A stretch of 64,000 bases of DNA from SbD1 sp039679945 (GTDB lineage: Bacteria; Desulfobacterota; Syntrophobacteria; Syntrophobacterales; Syntrophobacteraceae): assembly GCA_039679945.1 (NCBI GenBank), contig JBDKTY010000187.1:1-64000 (forward strand), in the 5' to 3' direction. Positions 46,974 through 55,506 of this stretch are shown piece after piece. Within the stretch, counting starts at the first letter, position 1. Each line of letters opens with the position of its first letter. The translations under genes and the position numbers were made by a program. The notes under the pieces were generated by a model. The model saw only the letters and a program-made list of their open reading frames with translations. It did no database searches and was not told where the DNA came from.

Positions 46974-47397
46974 TGGGTTCGGAAGGGCCCGCCGGCGCCT
47001 GGAGAAGCTTCGGCGCATTTGGGTTCTGCTCGATTCTCATGGTGAGCATCCCGCCCATGATGCTGATTTCGTAATTCTTGTCCGACATCCCGGCCTGGCT
47101 GAAAGTATCGCGCAGTTTGCGGAACTGCCTCTTTGCCTTCCGGTAGATATAGTAGAGAGAGCCGGCGAAGAGGAGCAGGATGAACAGGAAGACCCAGCCG
47201 GGCGTGGAGATCACTTTGCCTATGAACATGATCACGCCGAGGATCCCGAAAACGAGGACCACCTGGAGACCCACGATCATGTAGAGATAATATATACCCT
47301 GGCTTACCGAGGATTCACGCTTCTCGGTGGCGGGTTCCGGCGCGGGTGCGGGTTCGGGCTGGTTATTTCGTCTTTTGAATAGACGGCTGAACCACAT
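46915..47397 (-). CDS. hypothetical membrane protein, two TM segments
   Basis: This 160-aa protein has a cytoplasmic, proline-alanine-rich stretch (PEPAPAPEPATEK) after a basic N-terminus. Two hydrophobic segments follow (about 36-60 and 66-85: YMIVGLQVVLVFGILGVIMF and VFLFILLLFAGSLYYI), then a basic coil and a soluble tail. I recognise no family. It starts 4 bp after the preceding gene on the minus strand, so they form an operon. The last 59 bp are antisense to nadB. Confidence 0.6.
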   Translation of the reverse strand: MWFSRLFKRRNNQPEPAPAPEPATEKRESSVSQGIYYLYMIVGLQVVLVFGILGVIMFIGKVISTPGWVFLFILLLFAGSLYYIYRKAKRQFRKLRDTFSQAGMSDKNYEISIMGGMLTMRIEQNPNAPKLLQAPAGPSEPIIDAETIEPSADHKQAHLS

Positions 47398-47400
47398 TTT

Positions 47401-48210
47401 TCAGGATTCCCCTCTTTGCAGGACCTGCGCCGCGATTTCTTTCTGCTCCTCTCCACCCCCAGGCAGCATGTGAGGTGGAATATCCCGCGCAAGCAACTGC
47501 GTATTGATCCGGTATTTTTCAATCTCGAGCTGATTTTCGAGCATCAGCCTCGATAGTCTGTATCGCAGATAGATGACCCAGGTAAGCAAGCCCGCCACAA
47601 AGACGGCCAGTCCCAGGAAAAACCACTGGTACTCCTTCACCGCGGTAAAACACGAATTGGCGACATCACCCAGAAAAGAGGGTATCAACCACATGATAAG
47701 CATCGCCAAAACAATTACGAAACCAACGTGCAAAACCGAAAAATGGCGCGAAGCGCTGAGAAACGACTGGAATCGCGTCTTGCCCGGTTCCGGGCCGTTC
47801 TGTGTTGTACTCTCCCTCGAACCGCCATTCAGCAGGAGAAGCCATACCTGCACCACGAAAGAAAGCAGCAGTACGAGACCCATCGGGAGCCCAATGGCCA
47901 GCAGAATCCATGTCCGGAGTGGAAACGGCACCAACTCGGATTCGATATGGGTGCGATAATTGCGAATCGGCCCAAAATTGTTTTCGAAAACCATTTTCTC
48001 ATAGGTAGTAAGGGCTGTACCGGAGCTTTCGTATAGTTTCGTACCATTCTGATCGGCTACCACCACGCGGGACTTTAGCCCCGATTGGCTCAAGACCGCA
48101 ACATATATCGCGAGTTCAAGGACCAGTACGAGGATAACGCTTACCGCCAATACGGTTTTGGGGGATTTCCCGCCTTCAAAAAGTTCGGACAATCGCAAAT
48201 CGTGCGCCAT
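47401..48210 (-). CDS. hypothetical membrane protein, about four TM segments
   Basis: This 269-aa protein has hydrophobic segments near residues 18-40, 98-125, 160-182 and 193-215. An extracytoplasmic domain between the first two contains KLYESSGTALTTYEKMVFENN. After the last segment comes a short amphipathic helix (RLSRLMLENQLEIEKYRINTQ in part). The topology, with a periplasmic domain and cytoplasmic coil, suggests a receptor or scaffold, but no known domain is visible. It follows the qrc terminator and precedes the smaller membrane protein by 3 bp. Confidence 0.65.
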   Translation of the reverse strand: MAHDLRLSELFEGGKSPKTVLAVSVILVLVLELAIYVAVLSQSGLKSRVVVADQNGTKLYESSGTALTTYEKMVFENNFGPIRNYRTHIESELVPFPLRTWILLAIGLPMGLVLLLSFVVQVWLLLLNGGSRESTTQNGPEPGKTRFQSFLSASRHFSVLHVGFVIVLAMLIMWLIPSFLGDVANSCFTAVKEYQWFFLGLAVFVAGLLTWVIYLRYRLSRLMLENQLEIEKYRINTQLLARDIPPHMLPGGGEEQKEIAAQVLQRGES

Positions 48211-48364
48211 GGATAAGACCGCTTCGATCCAGTGTCATGACAGTTGAGGCCCGCTGAAAAACAATGCGGGGGTGCAAGTAACGTTCATTCTGGAAGGCTA
48301 ACATTCCCCATCCGGGAGAGTCAATTGAAATTGCCCCGCGGGCCTCTTGCCCGCCCGGATGCAA

Positions 48365-48397
48365 AAAGCCCCACAGGGTCTTGACCCGTGGGGCTTT
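48365..48397 (-). terminator. strong intrinsic terminator of the qrc operon
   Basis: AAAGCCCCAC with GGGTC pairs with GACCC and GTGGGGCTTT, with one bulge. On the minus strand the hairpin is followed by a short T-run (TTTTTGC). It lies 23 nt after the qrcD stop. Confidence 0.85.
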
Positions 48398-48419
48398 AGG
48401 ACAATGTCGGTACCGGCAG

Positions 48420-49664
48420 CTAGGTGCGGTTGAGTTCCTTCTCGCGGGGGAACAGGGGCAGATACCGGTAAGAGAGCGATATCACGAGGATGCAATAGGC
48501 GAGCATCGCCAGGATTGGCGCCCACTCGTACACCGTCGGAACGTAGATCTGCCAACTGTCGAACGGCATGACCGGCGCGGCGATCGCCTGAATGGTCATT
48601 ACGAACCGGTTGATGGAGACCCCGATGATATCGAGCAGGAATGCGCCGAAGAGCAGGAAATTGCTCCTCCTGCCCGCCGGCGAGAGCAGGATCAATGCCG
48701 GAAGGACTCCGCAAATGCCGATTTCAGCGATCAGAAGCCATATTCCATATGGACCCCAGTAAAAATCGCCGAGCTTGAACCCGAACCTCGGCGCGAGGCC
48801 GAATGCCCAGTAAGCGGTGTCGGCAATCTTGAGAATCATGTAGGCGCCGAGCAGACCGCCTTCGATCTTGCCTATGAGATCATATACGCTGCGATCGACA
48901 AGCTTCTTGCCGCTGACTTTTTCCAGACTCCTGCAAATGAGGGCGGTGAAGGCGGGTCCGGAAGCGATCGCTGACAGGATGAAAAGAAAGAAGGTCCATG
49001 GCCAGATGAAAAGTCCTTCGCGGAAAGCAAACGGCCTGGCGAACAGAACGCCGGCGACACCACCGAGCGAGCCTTGATGGAAGAAGCTGAGGAAGGTGCC
49101 GGTGAGGGCGAATATCGCCATGACGTCGTGCATGCTGTGGCCGAGCACTCTCAGAGACTTGACTTCGCTGATTTTGCGATTCTCGAGGATGAGCGGGATG
49201 TATTCGATGACCAGCACAATCGCGTAGCAGGTGATGCAGAAGATAACTTCCGTCAGCATCGAGTGCACGTTGGCATGCCAGTAGCCGAACCAACCCCGGA
49301 GCGGTTGGCCGATTTCAAGCAGGAGGACGGCCAGTGCGCCGGTATAGCAGACGAACCCCACGACAACCGCGAGGTTGATGATCTTACCGAGTTCCTTCAG
49401 AGCAGGGAAGAACCGGGATAGCCCATAGTACAGGAAGCCCGAGAAAAACGCTCCCGCTCCGAGGGCTATGATCGCCAGGTCGGCGGTGATGTAGGCCCCG
49501 AATCCGAAATAGTCATTTAGACCGGTAAGGTTCAAGGCCTTTACGAGCACCATCGCTCCGGCCATCACGCCCCAGCCGATCACCCCGACCAGAATCAGTG
49601 TCCAGAGCGCGAAAACGGGAAGCGGGCAGCGCTTCAACCCATCTGGAATCAATGCTCTATCCAT
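48420..49664 (-). CDS. qrcD: menaquinone reductase QrcD, NrfD-type membrane subunit
   Basis: This 414-aa protein has about ten membrane helices and belongs to the NrfD/PsrC family. It holds the quinone-reaction site of the Qrc complex. Helical segments such as LILVGVIGWGVMAGAMVLVKAL and WPWTFFLFILSAIASGP (residues 25-46 and about 220-236) are clear, as are conserved LGHSMHDVMAIFALTG and HQGSLGGVAGVLF. Electrons received from QrcC are used to reduce menaquinone. It is the last gene of qrcABCD, 56 bp after qrcC, and is followed by a strong terminator. Confidence 0.9.
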   Translation of the reverse strand: MDRALIPDGLKRCPLPVFALWTLILVGVIGWGVMAGAMVLVKALNLTGLNDYFGFGAYITADLAIIALGAGAFFSGFLYYGLSRFFPALKELGKIINLAVVVGFVCYTGALAVLLLEIGQPLRGWFGYWHANVHSMLTEVIFCITCYAIVLVIEYIPLILENRKISEVKSLRVLGHSMHDVMAIFALTGTFLSFFHQGSLGGVAGVLFARPFAFREGLFIWPWTFFLFILSAIASGPAFTALICRSLEKVSGKKLVDRSVYDLIGKIEGGLLGAYMILKIADTAYWAFGLAPRFGFKLGDFYWGPYGIWLLIAEIGICGVLPALILLSPAGRRSNFLLFGAFLLDIIGVSINRFVMTIQAIAAPVMPFDSWQIYVPTVYEWAPILAMLAYCILVISLSYRYLPLFPREKELNRT

Positions 49665-49720
49665 TCTAGACCCCTCGTAAACAAGGATAGCAAATTCGAC
49701 TCGCTCACTACGCCAAATCT

Positions 49721-50476
49721 CTACTTGATGGCATTGTCCGCGAGATTCTTAATCCAGTCGTGCCTGCTGAGATAATAGACCTTCGGTTTGGTCCCGAGCT
49801 TTTCCAGGATCCGGAAGGCGCGAGGATCCTTGGAGAGCTTGCCAACTTCGGAGCTGGCGTCCATCAGGTTTCCGAAGGATATCGCGCGGGTCGGGCAGGC
49901 ATCCGCGCAGGCCGGAGTATACGTGACCTTGTTGGGGTCGGCTCCGTCCACATAGGCCTTTGACCTGGCCTTAAGAAGCCTGTGATGGCAGAAAGTGCAC
50001 TTTTCGACCACACCCCGCATCCGGGTGCTCACCTCGGGGCTCAGCATCGACTCCATCTGCTTGGGCCAGGTGGGGTCCCACCAGTTAAAGTCCCTGGCAT
50101 GGTAGGGGCAGGCCACCATGCAGTACCGGCATCCGATGCAGCGCGGATAAATGTGTGTCACCAGGCCGTTATTTTCGTCGCGCGTCGTGGCGTTGACCGG
50201 GCAGACGAAAGTGCAGGGGGAATGGTGGTCCGAATCGCAATGCATACATGGACGAGGCAGATAGGAAAACCGGTAGTCCGGATAATCCTTGCCGTTGTTC
50301 ATCGGATATATCTCCATCCATGTAATGGAGCGCAGCTTCATGGACTCATCCGGCCTGAACGAGATATTGTTTTCCGCCTGGCACGCCACACTGCAAGCGC
50401 CGCAGCCGGTGCACTTGTCCAGATCGATCACCATTCCGTAACGAACACCGCTTTGCGCATGTCCTTTTTCGCTCAC
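49721..50476 (-). CDS. qrcC: menaquinone reductase QrcC, iron-sulfur subunit
   Basis: This 251-aa ferredoxin-like protein has four cysteine groups: KCTGCGACSVACQ, PCMHCDSDHHSPCTFVCP, RCIGCRYCMVACP and KCTFCHHRLL with PACADACPT. They fit a four-cluster electron wire of the DmsB/PsrB/HybA type. It passes electrons from QrcA/QrcB to the membrane subunit QrcD. The N-terminus lacks a signal peptide, which is usual, since it is exported as a complex with the twin-arginine partner QrcB. The gene lies 11 bp after qrcB. Confidence 0.92.
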   Translation of the reverse strand: MSEKGHAQSGVRYGMVIDLDKCTGCGACSVACQAENNISFRPDESMKLRSITWMEIYPMNNGKDYPDYRFSYLPRPCMHCDSDHHSPCTFVCPVNATTRDENNGLVTHIYPRCIGCRYCMVACPYHARDFNWWDPTWPKQMESMLSPEVSTRMRGVVEKCTFCHHRLLKARSKAYVDGADPNKVTYTPACADACPTRAISFGNLMDASSEVGKLSKDPRAFRILEKLGTKPKVYYLSRHDWIKNLADNAIK

Positions 50477-50487
50477 AGATTACCCCC

Positions 50488-52884
50488 TTACGCGCGACGC
50501 AGTTGAGCGCGGGTAGCCCAGACTGTCCCGTTTCCGCTAATGGGATCGAGTTGGACTTCCATCAGACTGTTCGCATTCACTCCCTTATTCTGGATATACT
50601 CGTCATAGGCCTTGTGGCCAAGCCCTCTGGGTATGTAGACAACACCGGGACGCGCCGCGGGGCTGATGTTGATCCGCACAGCCGTCTCGGCCTGGCTGGT
50701 TTTCAGCGTGACCAGGTCCCCCCGGGCAAAACCAAGGGTTTTCGCCGTCTCGGGGTTGATATCCACAAAGACATCCTGCCCGTTCAGCATGTAGTCCGGA
50801 ACCAGCTTATTCATAAACGGCGGGTTGGCCAGGTATCCACTGGCGATAAACGGGGTTGCGTAGCTCACCAGCAGAAGCGGCAGCTCGGCTTCTTTCCCCG
50901 AGGGCATCAGCGGTCTGAAATGCGGCAGAAACATCTGGTCTTCCGCCGGGGCGGCGCCTTTTCCCTGGACGGCCTGGACGGCCAGTTCGAACTTGCCCGA
51001 AGCCGTCTTGGTGAAAGAAGCCCCCGCTGGTGCATCATACCAGCAGGCGCCTGCCTTGAGTTTCTTCCACAAATCGGCTCCATCGGTAAAGTTTGGCTTG
51101 GGGGACTCACCAGCCTTGAGAGTGGCCAGAACGACCCCGCTCTTGTCGGCGACCGCGCCCTTCTGGGCCTTGGCCAGTCCATCAACCCGAAATTTCAGAT
51201 ATTCCTCATAGGTCTTCCAGGGCAGTGATGCGGCAACGCTGCCAGCCATGTCCCTGGCCAGGGCGAGTACTACTTCGCCCGTGTGTTTCGTTTTCAGGAG
51301 GGGCTTGAGAATGGGGGCCCCAAGGGCATAATAGCCGTAGGGTGCACCTGGTATCCCCTTCGCATCGTCATATCTCTCAAGCGAGGTGTGATTGGGAAGG
51401 ATCAGGTCCGCCTGGGCGGCCGTCTCATCCATGAAGGAGGAAAAACAGACCAGTGTGCCGACTTTGTCGAGCGCGGACTGCACGAGTTTAGTCTCGGGTA
51501 GACTGTGGGCCGGATTGGCCTCGTGAACCATCAGCACCTGAATCGGATATTGCGGTCCGGAAACAAGCGCATCGAAAAACCCATATAGCCCGTTTTGCGG
51601 ACAGGGGCACTTTGACTTGGTGAGATCGAGGCGTTTCTGCTCAACTGCCCTTTCCGCAAAAATGTCTTTCTGGCCGGGAGGAAGATCCGCAAGGGGAAGA
51701 TCGGGGGCAATCGAGAGCAAACCGTCGGCCTTGAGGTTCCCCTTGAGTGCATTCAATGCGACAAACGCGAGATCATGGTACGTATTATTGGGATTGTCCG
51801 GCTGACCGATTCCCCAAACCGCGACGGCTTTTGCCTGCGATGCGAATTCCTTTGCCAGGTCACGTATTTTTGCTGCATCGAGGCCAGTCTTCTTGGCGGT
51901 CTCGTCGGGCGCGAAAGCATTCGAGGTGATAAAACTCTTGAATCCCTGGCGCTTCTTGCCCGCGGCATCCGTCCAGTCATCAAAACCGAATACGTTGGCG
52001 TTCACGAACTCGGAATCAAAAGCGCCGCCAGTTACCATGAGATGGGCAATACCCAGGGCGAGGGCGGCCTCGGTTCCGGGATTTACCGGAACCCACTGGC
52101 CGGCTTTGGATGCGGTGATCGAACAGCGAGATTCAACCTGCACGATCCTGGCCTGTCCCGGAGTCTTATTAAGCCGGCGCAGCGCCGCGAAGGCGCGATT
52201 CGGAGCGGTGCCGCCATCGAGCAGATTGGCCCCGAAGCTCAGGATGTAGGCGGCATTTTCCAGGTCAAATGCAAACGGCCCGGAACTGCCCGTGGTCAGA
52301 AAAGCGGCCGTCTTCATCCCGTCGGTCTGGGACGGCATTTTGAAAAGATTCGGGGACCCGTACGCGGCAAAGAATTGGACCAGCAGGTCGTCCATGCTGC
52401 TCTGCCTCGCGGCGGTTATGCAGGCCACGGTGTGCGCCTTGCCGTCACTCCGTATCGTCGAAAGCTTTTTCCCGAGTTCGGACTGAGCTTCCTCCCAGGA
52501 GATGGGCTGCAAGCCGGAAGGGTCGCCGCGCCTCTTTGTCTGTTTTAGGGGCTGTGTGATACGATAGGGCGCGTAGAGAAACTGGAGTCCCGCGGCTCCA
52601 AGAGGGCAGATTCCACCCTCGTTCACCGGGTTCGCCGGGTTTCCTTCCAGCAAAATCGCGCGGTTTCCGTTTACGAGGCGGGCCTGTAGGCCGCATCCTC
52701 CTTCGCAGAACGTGCAGATGGCAGGCGCCTTCGTTACCTCTCCCCGTTCCGGGGAAGGCCGCCATGACCAGTTCTGCGACCAGATGGCCGAATCATCGGC
52801 CAATTTCCATGGCAATGGCGTGAGCAGCGTGCCACCGACCGCTCCAGCAGCAATTTGTAAGAAAGCTCTCCGACCAAATTTCAT
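50488..52884 (-). CDS. qrcB: menaquinone reductase QrcB, molybdopterin-oxidoreductase-like subunit
   Basis: This protein of about 798 aa belongs to the DMSO-reductase family. The twin-arginine signal is MKFGRRAFLQIAAGAVGG. The first iron-sulfur cysteines lie in CTFCEGGCGLQ with a further Cys in ICPLG. WGIGQPDNPN, HEANPAHSLPE and LLVSYATPF are typical family stretches. The studied Desulfovibrio QrcB contains no molybdenum, so catalysis by this subunit should not be assumed. The start at ATG 52884 is preferred because it has a GAGGGTGG upstream and keeps the twin-arginine signal at the N-terminus; a GTG at 52908 is alternative. Confidence 0.9.
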   Translation of the reverse strand: MKFGRRAFLQIAAGAVGGTLLTPLPWKLADDSAIWSQNWSWRPSPERGEVTKAPAICTFCEGGCGLQARLVNGNRAILLEGNPANPVNEGGICPLGAAGLQFLYAPYRITQPLKQTKRRGDPSGLQPISWEEAQSELGKKLSTIRSDGKAHTVACITAARQSSMDDLLVQFFAAYGSPNLFKMPSQTDGMKTAAFLTTGSSGPFAFDLENAAYILSFGANLLDGGTAPNRAFAALRRLNKTPGQARIVQVESRCSITASKAGQWVPVNPGTEAALALGIAHLMVTGGAFDSEFVNANVFGFDDWTDAAGKKRQGFKSFITSNAFAPDETAKKTGLDAAKIRDLAKEFASQAKAVAVWGIGQPDNPNNTYHDLAFVALNALKGNLKADGLLSIAPDLPLADLPPGQKDIFAERAVEQKRLDLTKSKCPCPQNGLYGFFDALVSGPQYPIQVLMVHEANPAHSLPETKLVQSALDKVGTLVCFSSFMDETAAQADLILPNHTSLERYDDAKGIPGAPYGYYALGAPILKPLLKTKHTGEVVLALARDMAGSVAASLPWKTYEEYLKFRVDGLAKAQKGAVADKSGVVLATLKAGESPKPNFTDGADLWKKLKAGACWYDAPAGASFTKTASGKFELAVQAVQGKGAAPAEDQMFLPHFRPLMPSGKEAELPLLLVSYATPFIASGYLANPPFMNKLVPDYMLNGQDVFVDINPETAKTLGFARGDLVTLKTSQAETAVRINISPAARPGVVYIPRGLGHKAYDEYIQNKGVNANSLMEVQLDPISGNGTVWATRAQLRRA

Positions 52885-52956
52885 TCCGTCCACCCTCTCA
52901 TGAGACACATATTATGATTAAGCTCTAAAGCTTCCCATGCCTTTGGAACCGCGGCA

Positions 52957-53511
52957 CTACTTGTGGCAAATCTCACAATTGTTCGAGGCGCCCTTTTGGG
53001 CATGGCATTCCTCGCATTCGGTCATCTTCATGGTGGATATGCTGTACCCGGTAATACGGTTCTCCCGGACAAGCGGAACCTTTTCTTCCTTGGACACATC
53101 CCTGTGGCAACTCACGCACTTGAGCCCCTGGCCCTTGTGGGGTGCATGCGAAAAGAAAACATTGTCGGGTTGCCATGAATACGACTTCCAGGGAACTTCG
53201 ATCTTCTTGGCGATGTAATGCTCAACCAGGGTCTTCTCGGACTCGGTGTTGCCCTGGGCCGTCTCATGGCATTCCACGCACTTGTCGAGAGTTGGAATCC
53301 CCGTGTAGGTGCCGTCGGGACGAAATGAATGGCAGGATTCGCAGTCATTGTCCTGGTGGGCGACATGGCTGAAGTTGATGGGCTGGGCTTTCTGAGAATA
53401 GAGCAGATTGGGGAAGACTACCCACCCCAGGACCAGGGCGCCAATGAAGCCCAGCAAAAAGAAAACCATCCCCAGAGCCTTTCCGGAACCGCTTTTTTTC
53501 TCTTCATTCAT
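52957..53511 (-). CDS. qrcA: menaquinone reductase QrcA, multiheme cytochrome c
   Basis: This 184-aa periplasmic protein is anchored by one N-terminal hydrophobic segment (residues 13-34, LGMVFFLLGFIGALVLGWVV). Five heme c motifs are visible: CESCH (57-61), CVECH, CVSCH, CEECH and CEICH. The studied QrcA carries six hemes, so one may be bound by a site I do not see, or the number may differ here. It accepts electrons from periplasmic type I cytochrome c3. It is the first gene of qrcABCD; qrcB follows after 72 bp to its chosen start. Confidence 0.92.
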   Translation of the reverse strand: MNEEKKSGSGKALGMVFFLLGFIGALVLGWVVFPNLLYSQKAQPINFSHVAHQDNDCESCHSFRPDGTYTGIPTLDKCVECHETAQGNTESEKTLVEHYIAKKIEVPWKSYSWQPDNVFFSHAPHKGQGLKCVSCHRDVSKEEKVPLVRENRITGYSISTMKMTECEECHAQKGASNNCEICHK

Positions 53512-53889
53512 AGGACAGCCTCGGTAATCCCCTCAAGATTGGAATAGTTGGGACTTAAAGAAGTCATGCTCGTTATGCAAAATTGAGCATTCCCTCAAGT
53601 GACGAAAAGAACAAGGTGAAGCGTGCATCTAAAAGTAATTTTTCACAAAATGTGCGACCACTTAATCGTTTCTCCAAACTCTTGTCAAGTGAAAAAAAGA
53701 AGCAAATATGGCGAATGATTACTGAATTGCGTGCACTTCCGCATACTCACAAATAAGAAATTATTCACATAATAAGCCTGGTTGTGCGACAAAAAGATTA
53801 CGGTATTGATTCCATTCGCCCTTTGAGGATAAAAGTAGCACCGGAGATTAGCCCAGACACATACACCTCCATCCCGACGAGGATACCTG
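53512..53889. other. 378-bp divergent promoter region for qrc and the EEP gene
   Basis: AT-rich relative to the surroundings (for example near 53620-53790). No recognisable -24/-12 element, palindrome or RNA motif. Short open frames are not supported. Confidence 0.45.
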
Positions 53890-54663
53890 ATGCTGACATT
53901 CATGACTTTGAATCTCCGTTTCGATAACGACCAGGACGGTGACAATGCCTGGCATTTCCGCAAGGAAATCGTACTGGACCTCGTACGAAATCACAGTCCC
54001 ACCATACTCGGCACCCAGGAGGGCACCACGGGGCAACTCAGCTATCTGGCGGACAGCCTGGAAGACTACGAGTTGCTGGCTCCCGGCAGATTCTGGGAAA
54101 AAGACTGCCAATACTGTTCGCTCTATTTCCGGCGCGACGAGGTGCGTCCGGTTTCAGGCGGCGAGTTCTGGCTTTCCTTGACGCCTCACGTCCACAGGAG
54201 CGGCGGATGGGATAGCGCCTACCCGCGCATGATAAGCTACGGGGTCTTTCAAGAACTGAAAAACGACAGGATTTTCTTGGCCGGAGTGACACACCTCGAC
54301 CATATGGGAAGCGAGGCAAGGATTCGGCAGGCTGAAATTATACGGGAATTTGTCATCCGTCAAGGCAGTCCCGTTGTTCTCATGGGAGATTTCAACGATC
54401 GCCCGGGTTCGGCTGCTCATAAAGTGCTTACTTCACCTGACTCTGGAATGCTCGACACCTGGGAAGCTTTGCGAAAGCCGGAGAATGAGAGTAGTATGAC
54501 GTACCATAGATTCACGGGCACTCCACAGGTGTTCAGGATGGACTGGATACTGGCGAGTCCCCATTTTAAGGTTTTCGATGCGCGGGTGATACACGATCAT
54601 GCTCCAGGCGCGAGGTATCCCTCGGACCATTTCCCATACCTGACCCGGCTGGACTGGGCGTAG
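53890..54663 (+). CDS. endonuclease/exonuclease/phosphatase (EEP) family protein
   Basis: This 257-aa protein begins with MTLNLRFDN, the metal-binding Asn strand of the EEP fold. ILGTQEGTTGQL carries the Mg2+-binding glutamate. Further motifs are VTHLDHMGSEARIRQAE, VVLMGDFNDRPGS (the catalytic DxN), and a terminal YPSDHFPYLTRLDW with the catalytic His. The family includes nucleases, sphingomyelinases and inositol phosphatases, so the substrate is open. No signal peptide is present. It is 24 bp upstream of the nitrilase-type gene. Confidence 0.85.
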   Translation: MLTFMTLNLRFDNDQDGDNAWHFRKEIVLDLVRNHSPTILGTQEGTTGQLSYLADSLEDYELLAPGRFWEKDCQYCSLYFRRDEVRPVSGGEFWLSLTPHVHRSGGWDSAYPRMISYGVFQELKNDRIFLAGVTHLDHMGSEARIRQAEIIREFVIRQGSPVVLMGDFNDRPGSAAHKVLTSPDSGMLDTWEALRKPENESSMTYHRFTGTPQVFRMDWILASPHFKVFDARVIHDHAPGARYPSDHFPYLTRLDWA

Positions 54664-54687
54664 ACTCACGGAACGACAGGAAACGTA

Positions 54688-55503
54688 ATGAAGGACACGA
54701 TACGTATAGCCATAATCCAACCGAAACCATACCCGTCATTCGACGATCCCAGAAACATCGGACATGCCCTGCAGTTAATGGAGAAATGCCGGAGCGAGCA
54801 GCTCGATGTGATCGTATTCCCTGAATACTTCCCAACGATTGGAGACAGGGAAATCGGCGCCGCCGCCCGCAACTTCAACAGCTATGTGATAGCGGGAATG
54901 ATCGAATCGGAAGGGGGCAAGCAGTACAATACCGCGACCCTTTTCAGCCGCGCCGGGCGCATTGTGGGCCGGCAGCGCAAGTTCAATGTGGGTGTGCTTG
55001 AACGTGACAACCTCGGCATATCCCCCGGGGACGGCGTTTTTCGCGCCTTCACCACCGACTTCGGAAAGATCGGCATGCCGGTGTGCATCGACCTGTGGGG
55101 GCAGCCGGAATCGGCGCGACAGCTTTGCGATCAGGGCGTGGACATCATCTTCAACATCGCCATATTCCCCATACTTCGCGGCCACTGGAAAACAGGCGCG
55201 ATGGTCCGGGCCTTCGACAACTTCACCCCCATAGTCGGGGTCAACACAGCCGACTATAATGCGCTTTTCGGTGAAAAGCGGCTCCATCAGCATGGGGGTG
55301 GAAGCTTCATAATACAGCCGCCGAAGATGCTCGACAGGAGCGATTTCCAGCGATGGGTAAGGGGACTGGACGATGTCTCGAGTTGGGTCCAGTTTGAGCT
55401 CGATGAGCTTGAGCAGGTATATATCGGGGAGGTAAATCTTTCCACGACCCGGCGTCTGCGAGGAGAGTATTTCAACCGGTTCGGATTTAAAAGGCGGTCG
55501 TAA
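54688..55503 (+). CDS. carbon-nitrogen hydrolase (nitrilase superfamily)
   Basis: This 271-aa amidase-like protein has the catalytic triad E46 (VFPEYFP), K98 (GRQRKFNVG) and C133 (MPVCIDLWG). The family cleaves or forms amide bonds in small molecules. IQPKPYPSF replaces the usual opening, and FNIAIFPI stands where RxxxxRA-type motifs occur, so the exact branch is not identified. It sits 3 bp upstream of the MoeA-fusion gene and 24 bp after the EEP gene, so co-transcription is likely. Confidence 0.85.
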   Translation: MKDTIRIAIIQPKPYPSFDDPRNIGHALQLMEKCRSEQLDVIVFPEYFPTIGDREIGAAARNFNSYVIAGMIESEGGKQYNTATLFSRAGRIVGRQRKFNVGVLERDNLGISPGDGVFRAFTTDFGKIGMPVCIDLWGQPESARQLCDQGVDIIFNIAIFPILRGHWKTGAMVRAFDNFTPIVGVNTADYNALFGEKRLHQHGGGSFIIQPPKMLDRSDFQRWVRGLDDVSSWVQFELDELEQVYIGEVNLSTTRRLRGEYFNRFGFKRRS

Positions 55504-55506
55504 ACC

